From positions 1-35,850 of IMG/VR virus record IMGVR_UViG_3300032116_000675: 35,850 nucleotides of DNA; one strand, written 5' to 3'. Positions within the stretch are counted from its first letter, which is position 1. Every line of letters begins with the position of its first letter. The translations under genes were made by a program, and so were the position numbers. Source of the stretch: a virus. Positions 29,490 through 35,117 of this stretch are shown piece after piece. Under the pieces are notes generated by a model. It saw nothing but the letters and a program-made list of their open reading frames with translations. It was not told the DNA's origin and made no database searches.

Positions 29490-29492
29490 TGC

Positions 29493-29520
29493 TTGCCAAA
29501 ACCCAGGTTACCTGTATAAT
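29493..29520 (+). promoter_or_regulatory. Early promoter of the GCTTGmC/CTGTATrAT class
   Basis: TTGCCA (29493-29498), 16-bp spacer ending CCTG, TATAAT (29515-29520), immediately downstream of the GIY-YIG gene. Confidence 0.88.
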
Positions 29521-29551
29521 GGGTACCGTGGTGATTTGATTGGAGCTTGAA

Positions 29552-29638
29552 ATGTTTACTTTTTTGATAATTGTCGGTTTGATAGGCTTTTGGGGCTATC
29601 TGGCTCATACAAGCGGTACTGTTACTACTTTGGGTTAA
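29552..29638 (+). CDS. 28-residue membrane microprotein
   Basis: M-F-T-F-L-I-I-V-G-L-I-G-F-W-G-Y-L-A, then H-T-S-G-T-V-T-T-L-G. One membrane helix. TTGGAG precedes the ATG by about 6 bases and a promoter by about 30. Short but well placed. Confidence 0.55.
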   Translation: MFTFLIIVGLIGFWGYLAHTSGTVTTLG

Positions 29639-29643
29639 TTGTC

Positions 29644-29751
29644 ATGATTGAAATAGAACCGATTGTTTTCCTTTTTGTAATTGTTACACCTTTTGTAATG
29701 GCCTACCTGCTGTGGGATGCATTGTCAGATAGAAAAGATTGCCGCAAATAG
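29644..29751 (+). CDS. 35-residue membrane microprotein
   Basis: M-I-E-I-E-P-I-V-F-L-F-V-I-V-T-P-F-V-M-A then W-D-A-L-S-D-R-K-D-C-R-K. One membrane helix and a charged cytoplasmic tail. No clear ribosome site; starts 5 bases after the previous stop. The stop is 3 bases before the next promoter. Confidence 0.5.
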   Translation: MIEIEPIVFLFVIVTPFVMAYLLWDALSDRKDCRK

Positions 29752-29754
29752 TGC

Positions 29755-29783
29755 TTGCCACTTGCCAGGGTTTTCTGTATAAT
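29755..29783 (+). promoter_or_regulatory. Early promoter of the GCTTGmC/CTGTATrAT class
   Basis: TTGCCA (29755-29760), 17-bp spacer ending TCTG, TATAAT (29778-29783). A second TTGCCA at 29762 is too close to serve as -35. Confidence 0.88.
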
Positions 29784-29815
29784 GACGGTGTTGGGTTTGA
29801 GAGAAAATTATCAAA

Positions 29816-29992
29816 ATGAATATAAATGACATTAATGCTGAGCTCCAGTATCTAGCCCGAGCTTACTATGATGAGCTGACTGAAATTGAATATAATGAGA
29901 TGCTAGAGGCTATGTTCGGCTCCGATCCGCGATGGAACGGTCCTGACTGGGATTGGAATGAAGGCCTCTGGTATTGGGAGACTGTTAAATGA
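29816..29992 (+). CDS. Hypothetical acidic 58-residue protein
   Basis: A helix (I-N-A-E-L-Q-Y-L-A-R-A-Y-Y-D-E-L) followed by an acidic aromatic tail (G-P-D-W-D-W-N-E-G-L-W-Y-W-E). Net charge strongly negative. GAGAG lies about 10 bases upstream. Overlaps the next gene by ATGA. Confidence 0.65.
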   Translation: MNINDINAELQYLARAYYDELTEIEYNEMLEAMFGSDPRWNGPDWDWNEGLWYWETVK

Positions 29993-30192
29993 TTGAAAAG
30001 ATTAGTGAATTTGTAAGAATCCGTACTGAGGGTAGCCCCTTTGAAGTTGTCTATGATGTAATTGTCGAAGTGTTAAAAGATGGTGAGTGGACGTATTATT
30101 CGGGTTATAACAGCTTGTCAAATGATTACGCTTTTACGAGCGCTCGAGAAGCTGCTCTCCGGGCAGGAAAAGTGCTTGACATTTCCGCCTAA
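29989..30192 (+). CDS. Hypothetical 67-residue protein
   Basis: Strands I-S-E-F-V-R-I-R-T-E and Y-D-V-I-V-E-V-L-K-D-G-E-W and a terminal helix (S-A-R-E-A-A-L-R-A-G-K-V-L). The promoter at 30176 starts inside its last codons. Confidence 0.68.
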   Translation: MIEKISEFVRIRTEGSPFEVVYDVIVEVLKDGEWTYYSGYNSLSNDYAFTSAREAALRAGKVLDISA

Positions 30193-30203
30193 ACCTGTAT
30201 AAT
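30176..30203 (+). promoter_or_regulatory. Strong early promoter of the GCTTGmC/CTGTATrAT class
   Basis: TTGACA (30176-30181), 16-bp spacer ending CCTG, TATAAT (30198-30203). It has both hexamers at consensus and serves the H1-like gene with a good AGGAG site, suggesting high early expression. Confidence 0.9.
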
Positions 30204-30239
30204 GTACTTTGTTGATTGAGATTACTAGGAGTTAATATT

Positions 30240-30536
30240 ATGAAAACCGTTACTGAATTGAAAACTGCGATTTCCGCAACCCGTGAAACCCTGAAGGCTC
30301 TCCGCGCTGAGTTGGCCACTGCTCGATTCGAAGTGAAAGCCTCGAAGGCGATTACTAAGGAAATGAAAGCGAAGGCTAAAGCTGAGAAAGCTGCATCCCG
30401 CGAAGCTAAGAAAGCTGAGCGTATTGCGAAGCTCGAAGCGAAGCTTGCTGCGATGAAAGCTCCGAAAGTTGGCCTTGCTGCGAAAAAAGCTGCACGTAAG
30501 CCAAGTCCTGTAACCGTTATCTCTATGAGCGCTTAA
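30240..30536 (+). CDS. Ala/Lys-rich, histone-H1-like protein
   Basis: 98 residues from ATG 30240, supported by AGGAG at 30227-30231; the ATG at 30216 lies upstream of that site. After M-K-T-V-T-E-L-K-T-A-I-S-A-T-R it is a long Lys/Ala/Glu helix (for example K-A-K-A-E-K-A-A-S-R-E-A-K-K-A-E-R) ending in a basic tail with A-A-R-K-P-S-P. Composition resembles bacterial H1-like DNA-binding proteins, so DNA condensation or host nucleoid interference is plausible. The codons are more GC-rich than those of its neighbours (many GCG/CGC/AAG), fitting high expression or recent transfer. Confidence 0.72.
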   Translation: MKTVTELKTAISATRETLKALRAELATARFEVKASKAITKEMKAKAKAEKAASREAKKAERIAKLEAKLAAMKAPKVGLAAKKAARKPSPVTVISMSA

Positions 30537-30537
30537 T

Positions 30538-30855
30538 ATGAAAGCACTATTCACCACCCAGGTTTACGAAAATTATGCATGGCGCGAGGACGGCTCTATC
30601 GGCAAGGGCGATGCAGCATACTGGAAAGCCAAGGGTGGTGATGAGTATGTTGTGCTGAATGTTGATCAGAGCCGCATGACAGAAATTCTGCAGCGAGTTC
30701 GCAAGATTGTCGAGCGAAATGACGATTATATTCGGGAGACTGTTGTGAACCTCCAGCTGGTCGAGGACGATTATCTGACTGATTATGAGCGAGATCAGCT
30801 TGAATATGATGGCCAAATAGAATTTCCCGCAAAGGTGCTAGAATGGGTAAGATGA
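30538..30855 (+). CDS. Conserved phage protein, 105 residues
   Basis: M-K-A-L-F-T-T-Q-V-Y-E-N-Y-A-W-R and Y-W-K-A-K-G-G-D-E-Y-V-V are a recognisable start seen in many phage and a few bacterial proteins. The C-terminal half is an acidic helix-rich segment (Y-L-T-D-Y-E-R-D-Q-L-E-Y). No function is known. Starts one base after the H1-like stop, so both are probably made together. Confidence 0.75.
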   Translation: MKALFTTQVYENYAWREDGSIGKGDAAYWKAKGGDEYVVLNVDQSRMTEILQRVRKIVERNDDYIRETVVNLQLVEDDYLTDYERDQLEYDGQIEFPAKVLEWVR

Positions 30856-31004
30856 AAGAATTTGTAATTGAGATTGTCGAAATGATAAGTGACGGCTATA
30901 CGATAGCTCAAGTAGCTGACTATACAGGGCTGCCGCAGGACGTGGTGTTCGATATAGCTCAACGATACAGCTTGACAGAGCCCGAGCCCACTACACTACA
31001 GTAG
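30852..31004 (+). CDS. 50-residue helix-turn-helix-like protein
   Basis: M-K-E-F-V-I-E-I-V-E-M-I-S-D-G-Y-T then I-A-Q-V-A-D-Y-T-G-L-P-Q-D-V-V-F-D-I, which has the spacing of a resolvase/MerR-type HTH (A-x-x-x-G-x-x-x-x-x-V). It may regulate phage promoters. The CCCGAGC repeat arm (30981) lies in its end. Confidence 0.6.
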   Translation: MKEFVIEIVEMISDGYTIAQVADYTGLPQDVVFDIAQRYSLTEPEPTTLQ

Positions 31005-31200
31005 CTCGGGAGCTGTGGTCAAAAGCGAAAAAGCGGCAGAGGGAAGGAGTCCTCTACAAGCAGACTACAGTTCGTATAAGGTTCTTTAGCTCTGTTACTT
31101 TGGACGATTTTCGAATCCCTCCAAGAAATCGCAGTAAAATTTTTTCCGGTATCCGGAAGTCTCTGGAAGTCGCATCAGAATTTTTATTATGGAGAACAAA
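30981..31200. other. Structured non-coding leader with three inverted repeats
   Basis: Between the HTH-like gene and ATG 31201 there is no gene. Visible are CCCGAGC/GCTCGGG (30981-30987 and 31004-31010, 16-base loop), GAGGGA/TCCCTC (31039-31044 and 31116-31121) enclosing AGTC/GACT (31048 and 31063) and ACAG/CTGT (31067 and 31092), and the tight TTCCGG-TAT-CCGGAA (31144-31158). None is followed by a T run. The enclosed 83-base unit is of tRNA size but does not fold as a tRNA. A structured RNA or a long regulated leader is possible. Confidence 0.5.
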
Positions 31201-31401
31201 ATGGCAAAAGTAGATGGTCAAATCGTAAACGTGGGTGATGCTGTTGGCTTTAAGTGTGACATTGAGCAGTGGGGTTATATCACTAAGATCAATGGTAGTA
31301 TGTTGACATTGAAAGCACCGTATGATTCAGGCTTTAATGGTGATTATATTGGTGGTAATGAGTATCATGTGGTCGATGCTGATAGTTGCTGGATTGATTA
31401 A
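31201..31401 (+). CDS. Small SH3-like beta protein, 66 residues
   Basis: Start at ATG 31201, with GGAGA 5-6 bases upstream; the earlier ATG at 31189 overlaps that site. M-A-K-V-D-G-Q-I-V-N-V-G-D-A-V-G-F-K then W-G-Y-I-T-K-I-N-G-S-M-L-T-L is a small barrel pattern (KOW/SH3-like). Related proteins occur in cyanophages without function. Confidence 0.7.
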   Translation: MAKVDGQIVNVGDAVGFKCDIEQWGYITKINGSMLTLKAPYDSGFNGDYIGGNEYHVVDADSCWID

Positions 31402-31402
31402 T

Positions 31403-31600
31403 ATGGACAACATGGAATTTCTAAAGCGTGCAGAGAGGTATGCAGAGGCGCGTGGTGATTCGTATTTCTTCAAGCAGTACTATACCTCATACCGTGAGTG
31501 GTACAATGTGGAAGATTCTGTGTGGTCTGCGCTGTCTTGGTTATATGATGAAGATTCTGCGGATCTACTGAAGTATCAATATTGGGGACCTGCACTATGA
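31403..31600 (+). CDS. Hypothetical 65-residue protein
   Basis: From ATG 31403 (the longer frame starting at 31322 lies within the previous gene): M-D-N-M-E-F-L-K-R-A-E-R-Y-A-E-A-R-G, then Y-Y-T-S-Y-R-E-W-Y-N-V-E-D-S-V-W-S. Aromatic and helical. The end overlaps the next gene by ATGA. Confidence 0.68.
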   Translation: MDNMEFLKRAERYAEARGDSYFFKQYYTSYREWYNVEDSVWSALSWLYDEDSADLLKYQYWGPAL

Positions 31601-31806
31601 GTATCAGTACCTATACGAGAAAAGCGAAGTATATTGACCTGAAGGATTACTGTCCTTTCTCTGAGAAAAACGATTTTATCGAATTGACTGAGTGGAGTAA
31701 TGGAGAAGGTATGGATGTGTTTGTATCTGGTACCTCTGATAATAAATTCTCTCTGACATGGGGTCAATGGGAAGCACTGCAAGTATTAGTGAATTATAAG
31801 GATTAA
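31597..31806 (+). CDS. Conserved phage protein, 69 residues
   Basis: Start at ATG 31597 by ATGA overlap, not 31582. M-S-I-S-T-Y-T-R-K-A-K-Y-I-D-L, then W-S-N-G-E-G-M-D-V-F-V and S-L-T-W-G-Q-W-E-A-L-Q-V-L. The W-x-N-G-E-G and S-L-T-x-G-Q blocks are common in small phage proteins. Confidence 0.7.
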   Translation: MSISTYTRKAKYIDLKDYCPFSEKNDFIELTEWSNGEGMDVFVSGTSDNKFSLTWGQWEALQVLVNYKD

Positions 31807-31807
31807 T

Positions 31808-32080
31808 ATGCCAGTCGTACTTAGGCCTGAAGTTGAGGCATCCGAAAGTTTAGATTCGAATGAAACGGTGGTAACTGAACCGATCATTGTGGTCAAACCT
31901 GCGGAGACTATAACGGTAACAAAGACTGTGGGTGGTAATGTAATGGCTGAGGCTATCGCAATAATTTTAGTCTTATTGTTGGTTTATGGATTGTTTCGAT
32001 TGGTGTTATTTGTAATTCCCTATATGATTGGTTTAGGTTTGGTGGCGGGTTTGGGTTACTTTGGATATCTTTTACTGTGA
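31808..32080 (+). CDS. Membrane protein with an acidic N-terminal tail
   Basis: 90 residues. A soluble N-terminus rich in Val/Glu/Thr (1-46) is followed by two membrane helices (I-A-I-I-L-V-L-L-L-V-Y-G-L-F and Y-M-I-G-L-G-L-V-A-G-L-G-Y-F). No holin-specific motif. TAATATG joins it to the previous gene. Confidence 0.68.
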   Translation: MPVVLRPEVEASESLDSNETVVTEPIIVVKPAETITVTKTVGGNVMAEAIAIILVLLLVYGLFRLVLFVIPYMIGLGLVAGLGYFGYLLL

Positions 32081-32090
32081 GTAAATAAAT

Positions 32091-32174
32091 ATGGGTTATA
32101 CTGTTTTACTTGTTTCCATCATTGTGATAATTGTGTTTTGTATGATCATATTATGTGTTGATGACGACCACTAG
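32091..32174 (+). CDS. 27-residue membrane microprotein
   Basis: M-G-Y-T-V-L-L-V-S-I-I-V-I-I-V-F-C-M-I-I then L-C-V-D-D-D-H. One helix with an acidic tail. No ribosome site is visible; the start is preceded by GTAAATAAAT. Small and uncertain. Confidence 0.45.
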   Translation: MGYTVLLVSIIVIIVFCMIILCVDDDH

Positions 32175-32175
32175 T

Positions 32176-32331
32176 ATGATCGAAAAAATCAGAACCATTA
32201 CAGACCGACACCCCATTAAAAACTATCCATTCTCCAGAGATGGTGAGGCTTACCATTGTACCCTCTGCCATAAAGTCTGGTTAAAAGAAAAACAAGCCAA
32301 AGAACACGATTGTAAACCTATTGAGAAGTGA
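32176..32331 (+). CDS. 51-residue zinc-finger-like protein
   Basis: C28-T-L-C31 and H43-x-x-C46 (K-E-H-D-C-K-P) form a C2HC zinc site after a basic N-terminus (I-E-K-I-R-T-I-T-D-R-H). The last codons contain the first copy of the 22-bp-spaced repeat. Possibly a DNA- or RNA-binding factor that could act on the repeat itself. Confidence 0.65.
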   Translation: MIEKIRTITDRHPIKNYPFSRDGEAYHCTLCHKVWLKEKQAKEHDCKPIEK

Positions 32332-32364
32332 TTGTAAACTTAAAATGAAAGCATTGTAAACTTA
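32309..32364 (+). repeat. Three 12-bp direct repeats at 22-bp spacing
   Basis: ATTGTAAACCTA at 32309, ATTGTAAACTTA at 32331 and ATTGTAAACTTA at 32353. The spacing is exactly 22 bp each time, two turns of B-DNA, so the copies lie on one face of the helix. The first is inside the preceding gene's 3' end and the last reaches the start codon of the next gene. They may be operator or iteron-like sites, or a remnant of tandem duplication. See findings. Confidence 0.8.
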
Positions 32365-32609
32365 TGAACCTTTATATTGGTGATTATTGGGTACCGTTTC
32401 CACGTTCAGAATATGGTGGTACGTGGGTTGTCATGGCGGAAAATGGTGGACAAGTCATTGACATTCTCAAAGAAACCTGTTATGATGATGAATATGAACA
32501 TTTAATTCCAGAGGCTGTTTCGAATGCCAAAGTATTCCCTCTGGATAAAAATGAACTATTCCGTGTGGCCTCAAATAAACCCCAATTGATTGAAAAATTC
32601 TATACATGA
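32364..32609 (+). CDS. Hypothetical 81-residue protein
   Basis: M-N-L-Y-I-G-D-Y-W-V-P-F-P-R-S-E-Y-G-G-T then V-I-D-I-L-K-E-T and a terminal helix. The start codon overlaps the third repeat of the 22-bp array, and no Shine-Dalgarno is visible. Overlaps the next gene by 4 bases. Confidence 0.68.
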   Translation: MNLYIGDYWVPFPRSEYGGTWVVMAENGGQVIDILKETCYDDEYEHLIPEAVSNAKVFPLDKNELFRVASNKPQLIEKFYT

Positions 32610-32875
32610 CCAAAAATTATGAATGGCGTGAACGAAACGCCAAGTGGTACTACTACGATACCGAAACAGGTATGATTGTCGGCTCTACGTTTAAAGTGGC
32701 ACTACAAGAAGTCTGGGGCTCCGTGGTCAACACGGGAAGTTACGAGTTCGCTTTCAAAATGGATGATGAACGACCGCTCGGCCACTATATCGAACAGGAC
32801 TTTGCTAAGAGAGCTGTGGAAAATTATTGGGCAGTCCAAAGTCGGACTCTGTTGGAAAACAAATTCGTTGGATAG
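32606..32875 (+). CDS. Conserved phage protein, 89 residues
   Basis: Aromatic N-terminus (Y-E-W-R-E-R-N-A-K-W-Y-Y-Y-D-T-E-T-G), then I-V-G-S-T-F-K-V-A and a helix-rich end (A-K-R-A-V-E-N-Y-W). The phrase Y-D-T-E-T-G-x-I-V-G is typical of small virion or packaging-associated proteins in other phages, but the role is unknown. Confidence 0.68.
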   Translation: MTKNYEWRERNAKWYYYDTETGMIVGSTFKVALQEVWGSVVNTGSYEFAFKMDDERPLGHYIEQDFAKRAVENYWAVQSRTLLENKFVG

Positions 32876-32890
32876 CGCGGAAGCGCCGGA

Positions 32891-33316
32891 ATGGACATAA
32901 AACATAAAATTATCTGTGACTATGCAGATTCTACGAATTCTTCGGAAGATACTCTAGAGTTTCTCATACAAAATTGTAGAGATATATGTAAAGAACATTC
33001 CTTTAATACGTTTAAGGAAATGACCTTAAACTACAGAATTTGTTTCGATCAAAGAAATAAGTCTAAAATCATAAAAGACTACGAGAAGTATATTCTAACA
33101 AAAACAAAATACCATAAAAGCAATTTGGCAATCAGTTATAATATGATCGATCAAATCGGCGTAAGTGAAGAACTAGAAAAGAAAATTATAAATTTTATGT
33201 ACAGTCAAATTCAAGATAGTTACTTAGATAAGTTTCGGCAACTGGATAATGCAAAACTTAAAAAGTATATGATTATGAATTATGTTGATAAAAACATTTT
33301 GACAAGAGGTAAATAA
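32891..33316 (+). CDS. Hypothetical Lys-rich helical protein, 141 residues
   Basis: No family recognised. Strongly AT-rich codons and Lys/Asn/Ile-rich residues (N-K-S-K-I-I-K-D-Y-E-K-Y-I-L-T-K-T-K-Y) contrast with the previous gene. The start is preceded by a small GCGC-GGAA-GCGC hairpin (32875-32886). The composition suggests a later arrival. TAATG joins it to the next gene. Confidence 0.65.
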   Translation: MDIKHKIICDYADSTNSSEDTLEFLIQNCRDICKEHSFNTFKEMTLNYRICFDQRNKSKIIKDYEKYILTKTKYHKSNLAISYNMIDQIGVSEELEKKIINFMYSQIQDSYLDKFRQLDNAKLKKYMIMNYVDKNILTRGK

Positions 33317-33477
33317 TGAATCGTAAACGACAAATCTTGGACCACCTCATAAATGACCTCTATGACCAATACTGGGAAATGATTGAGTTGGCCGTTGAAT
33401 GTTCCGATATGCAAGAAGCTCGGGATGTGATTGACTATATTCGTGAAAAGGTAAATACACAATGGACAGGCCAATAA
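33316..33477 (+). CDS. Hypothetical helical protein, 53 residues
   Basis: M-N-R-K-R-Q-I-L-D-H-L-I-N-D-L-Y-D-Q-Y-W-E then E-A-R-D-V-I-D-Y-I-R-E-K. A helical hairpin, coupled on both sides (16-base overlap with the next gene). No family recognised. Confidence 0.62.
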   Translation: MNRKRQILDHLINDLYDQYWEMIELAVECSDMQEARDVIDYIREKVNTQWTGQ

Positions 33478-33563
33478 TCTTTGTGGTTACAATGGTAAAC
33501 GGTTTTCTTTCTTTTGGTTTTATTTGGTTAGGGTTTAAACTCGGACAATGGATATACGGCTGA
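33462..33563 (+). CDS. 33-residue membrane microprotein
   Basis: M-D-R-P-I-I-F-V-V-T-M-V-N-G-F-L-S-F-G-F then I-W-L-G-F-K-L-G-Q-W. One membrane helix. Overlaps both neighbours. Confidence 0.52.
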   Translation: MDRPIIFVVTMVNGFLSFGFIWLGFKLGQWIYG

Positions 33564-33703
33564 TTTTTGATTTTCTGAATGATATCGAAATTCGTGAGGA
33601 CCCTAAAACGGGGACCATTACAAATTCTGTAATCGTTATGGTTTCTGCAGCTGTTATTCAATTGACATTTGTTGCAATTGTGATAACTTCGTTGTTCTTT
33701 TGA
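33548..33703 (+). CDS. 51-residue membrane protein
   Basis: A soluble acidic N-terminus (I-F-D-F-L-N-D-I-E-I-R-E-D-P-K-T-G-T-I) and one C-terminal membrane helix (V-I-Q-L-T-F-V-A-I-V-I-T-S-L-F-F), a tail-anchored layout. Overlaps the previous gene by 16 bases; the promoter at 33719 follows. Confidence 0.6.
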   Translation: MDIRLIFDFLNDIEIREDPKTGTITNSVIVMVSAAVIQLTFVAIVITSLFF

Positions 33704-33718
33704 TAACAAAAATAATGC

Positions 33719-33746
33719 TTGCCTTCCACCGTGGTTCCTGTATAAT
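33719..33746 (+). promoter_or_regulatory. Early promoter of the GCTTGmC/CTGTATrAT class
   Basis: TTGCCT (33719-33724), 16-bp spacer ending CCTG, TATAAT (33741-33746), in a gap of 72 bases. A GATAAGGA ribosome site precedes ATG 33776. Confidence 0.86.
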
Positions 33747-33775
33747 CAATCCTGTTGAGTTGATAAGGACGCATT

Positions 33776-33976
33776 ATGTGGAATCTCGAAGGTCTGGAAG
33801 TTAGCGGAATGTACATGGGTGAATTCCCAGTGACAGGTGTTGTCGAATTGTCAAGAGTGCAATACGGCGGCGAAGTCTCCCATCATGTCGTTTTGACAAC
33901 ACCAGTTGTTGTCTATAATGCAATTCGTGACCGAGTGATTCTGGAAAACAAATTTATTGAAACTGTAAGGGGTTAA
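33776..33976 (+). CDS. Conserved phage protein, 66 residues
   Basis: M-W-N-L-E-G-L-E-V-S-G-M-Y, then F-P-V-T-G-V-V-E-L-S-R-V-Q-Y-G-G-E and H-H-V-V-L-T-T-P. A small beta-barrel pattern (F-P-x-T-G-x-V-x-x-S-R-V-x-Y-G-G) that recurs in many phages. No known function. Confidence 0.73.
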   Translation: MWNLEGLEVSGMYMGEFPVTGVVELSRVQYGGEVSHHVVLTTPVVVYNAIRDRVILENKFIETVRG

Positions 33977-33978
33977 TC

Positions 33979-34356
33979 ATGGCTTACGTATCTCAAGAAT
34001 TGAAATCTAAATTGGCACCTCAGATTAAAGCAATTTGCAAAAAGTATGGCGTAAAAGCCAGTCTTGCTGTGCGTAATCATTCTACGCTAGCGTTAAATAT
34101 AAAATCTGGTAAAATCGATTTTATCAGCGATTATGGTAATTCTGATGATGCTCGAAAGTTCGGCATCCAGGTAAACCCCTACTGGTACAAAGACCACTTT
34201 ACCGGCAAATCTAAGGCCTTTTTGTCTGAAGTGATTCCTGCTATGAATGATGGAAACTGGGATAAATCCGAAATTCAATACGATTACTTTAATGTAGGTT
34301 GGTATATTGATGTAAATATCGGTAAATGGAATAAACCTTACGAACTAACAAAATGA
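33979..34356 (+). CDS. Widely conserved phage protein, 125 residues
   Basis: M-A-Y-V-S-Q-E-L-K-S-K-L-A-P-Q-I-K-A-I-C-K-K-Y-G... (helix) then A-S-L-A-V-R-N-H-S-T-L-A-L-N-I-K-S-G-K-I-D-F; central Q-V-N-P-Y-W-Y; and F-N-V-G-W-Y-I-D-V-N-I-G near the end. This family is frequent in T4-like and other tailed phages and in plasmids, without established activity. Co-transcribed with the preceding gene. Confidence 0.78.
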   Translation: MAYVSQELKSKLAPQIKAICKKYGVKASLAVRNHSTLALNIKSGKIDFISDYGNSDDARKFGIQVNPYWYKDHFTGKSKAFLSEVIPAMNDGNWDKSEIQYDYFNVGWYIDVNIGKWNKPYELTK

Positions 34357-34523
34357 TAAAAGAATATTTGATTATGGGTGTCGCCATACTTGGCGCACTC
34401 TTTTTAGCTATTTGGACTTATCCGAAAAATGATACTGTAATTTCCTGTAGTATTGCGGAAATTAGTCCTGATTATACGCAGCAAATGCGTGAACAATGCC
34501 GTCAATTGAGGAGTGTTAAATGA
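34353..34523 (+). CDS. Membrane-anchored small protein with S-P-D-Y-T motif
   Basis: 56 residues. One N-terminal helix (Y-L-I-M-G-V-A-I-L-G-A-L-F-L-A-I-W) and a soluble tail (V-I-S-C-S-I-A-E-I-S-P-D-Y-T-Q-Q-M) with a basic helix. The I-A-E-I-S-P-D-Y-T segment is characteristic of a small phage family with two conserved cysteines (C32, C48). Function unknown. Confidence 0.7.
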   Translation: MIKEYLIMGVAILGALFLAIWTYPKNDTVISCSIAEISPDYTQQMREQCRQLRSVK

Positions 34524-34714
34524 GTTTAGCTATTGTAAATTTTATTTTAGGTGTAGCAAATATTTTTATTGCTGGTATGAATTCCAGTATGATACTCTTT
34601 CGAAAGAAAGATGGTATTCGAATTGACTATAAAGATTATCTAGCAACACTTATACCACTCACTGTGGGTGTTTATTTGTTGATTTACACCATTGGTCAAC
34701 TTGGAGGTAATTGA
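34520..34714 (+). CDS. Two-helix membrane protein, 64 residues
   Basis: Membrane helices about 2-22 (I-V-N-F-I-L-G-V-A-N-I-F-I-A) and 43-60 (T-L-I-P-L-T-V-G-V-Y-L-L-I). Between them F-R-K-K-D-G-I-R-I-D-Y. The stop overlaps the next ATG (TGATG). Confidence 0.65.
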   Translation: MSLAIVNFILGVANIFIAGMNSSMILFRKKDGIRIDYKDYLATLIPLTVGVYLLIYTIGQLGGN

Positions 34715-34899
34715 TGAAATATCTCTATCGATTTTTATTTAAAAAAGATATCACCAATTTTGATTTGATTGGTGTGGTGGCGATTACTTTTTTGGCTATA
34801 AATAAAAGTCTTTGGTTTTACATACTGATTATTCCTTTCGTTGTACTCAGTGTGATTTTAACTACGCATTTCGAAGTGACAGAAAAATTAAATAACTAA
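34714..34899 (+). CDS. Two-helix membrane protein, 61 residues
   Basis: The ATG at 34714 is chosen over the TTG at 34711 because GGAGG (34703-34707) is better spaced. M-K-Y-L-Y-R-F-L-F-K-K-D then L-I-G-V-V-A-I-T-F-L-A-I and F-Y-I-L-I-I-P-F-V-V-L-S. Unknown role. Confidence 0.63.
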   Translation: MKYLYRFLFKKDITNFDLIGVVAITFLAINKSLWFYILIIPFVVLSVILTTHFEVTEKLNN

Positions 34900-34905
34900 T
34901 AAATA
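34898..34905 (+). promoter_or_regulatory. Late-promoter-like octamer directly before ATG 34911
   Basis: AATAAATA differs at one base from TATAAATA. The expected start, 6 bases downstream, is 34911, the A of the next ATG, and no Shine-Dalgarno is visible. The arrangement is the same as at 25122, which argues against chance, but AT-rich DNA makes single hits weak. Confidence 0.4.
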
Positions 34906-34910
34906 CAAAT

Positions 34911-35117
34911 ATGACCTGTGATAACGAAACTATACACCAAATTAACCGCCATTTGTTCTCTATGTTGGGTTCTGCCGAACTAGTTTACAAATGGTGGGAA
35001 TCTCCTAACAAGTATTGGGAAGGAAACACGCCAGCTTCTGTTTTCGAAACGGGTGAACAAGGTGTTCAAGAGGTGTATAACTATGTCATGTGGCACAGTT
35101 ACGGCGCAGGAGGTTAA
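34911..35117 (+). CDS. MbcA/ParS/Xre toxin-binding-domain-like protein
   Basis: 68 residues. G-S-A-E-L-V-Y-K-W-W-E-S-P-N-K-Y-W, then T-P-A-S-V-F-E-T-G-E-Q-G-V-Q-E-V and Y-N-Y-V-M-W-H-S-Y-G recall the C-terminal domain of MbcA/ParS/Xre antitoxins (a helix with S-P-N, the T-P-x-x-V/L turn and a final Y-G). Stand-alone copies of this domain occur in phages, where they could neutralise host RES-type toxins; no toxin gene is adjacent here. The match is by eye. Confidence 0.55.
   Translation: MTCDNETIHQINRHLFSMLGSAELVYKWWESPNKYWEGNTPASVFETGEQGVQEVYNYVMWHSYGAGG

Noticed and set aside
30225-30557. 110-codon open frame on the minus strand opposite the H1-like gene
   Set aside because: It is a by-product of the Lys/Ala-rich codons on the plus strand; no ribosome site or promoter and no recognisable protein features.
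31039-31121. Possible tRNA (83 bases between paired ends)
   Set aside because: No T-arm or anticodon stem fits at the required positions and the D-loop lacks the conserved GG; kept only as a structured region.
34797-34804. TATAAATA octamer on the plus strand
   Set aside because: It lies in the middle of a membrane-protein gene with no start codon within a useful distance; likely chance in AT-rich DNA.
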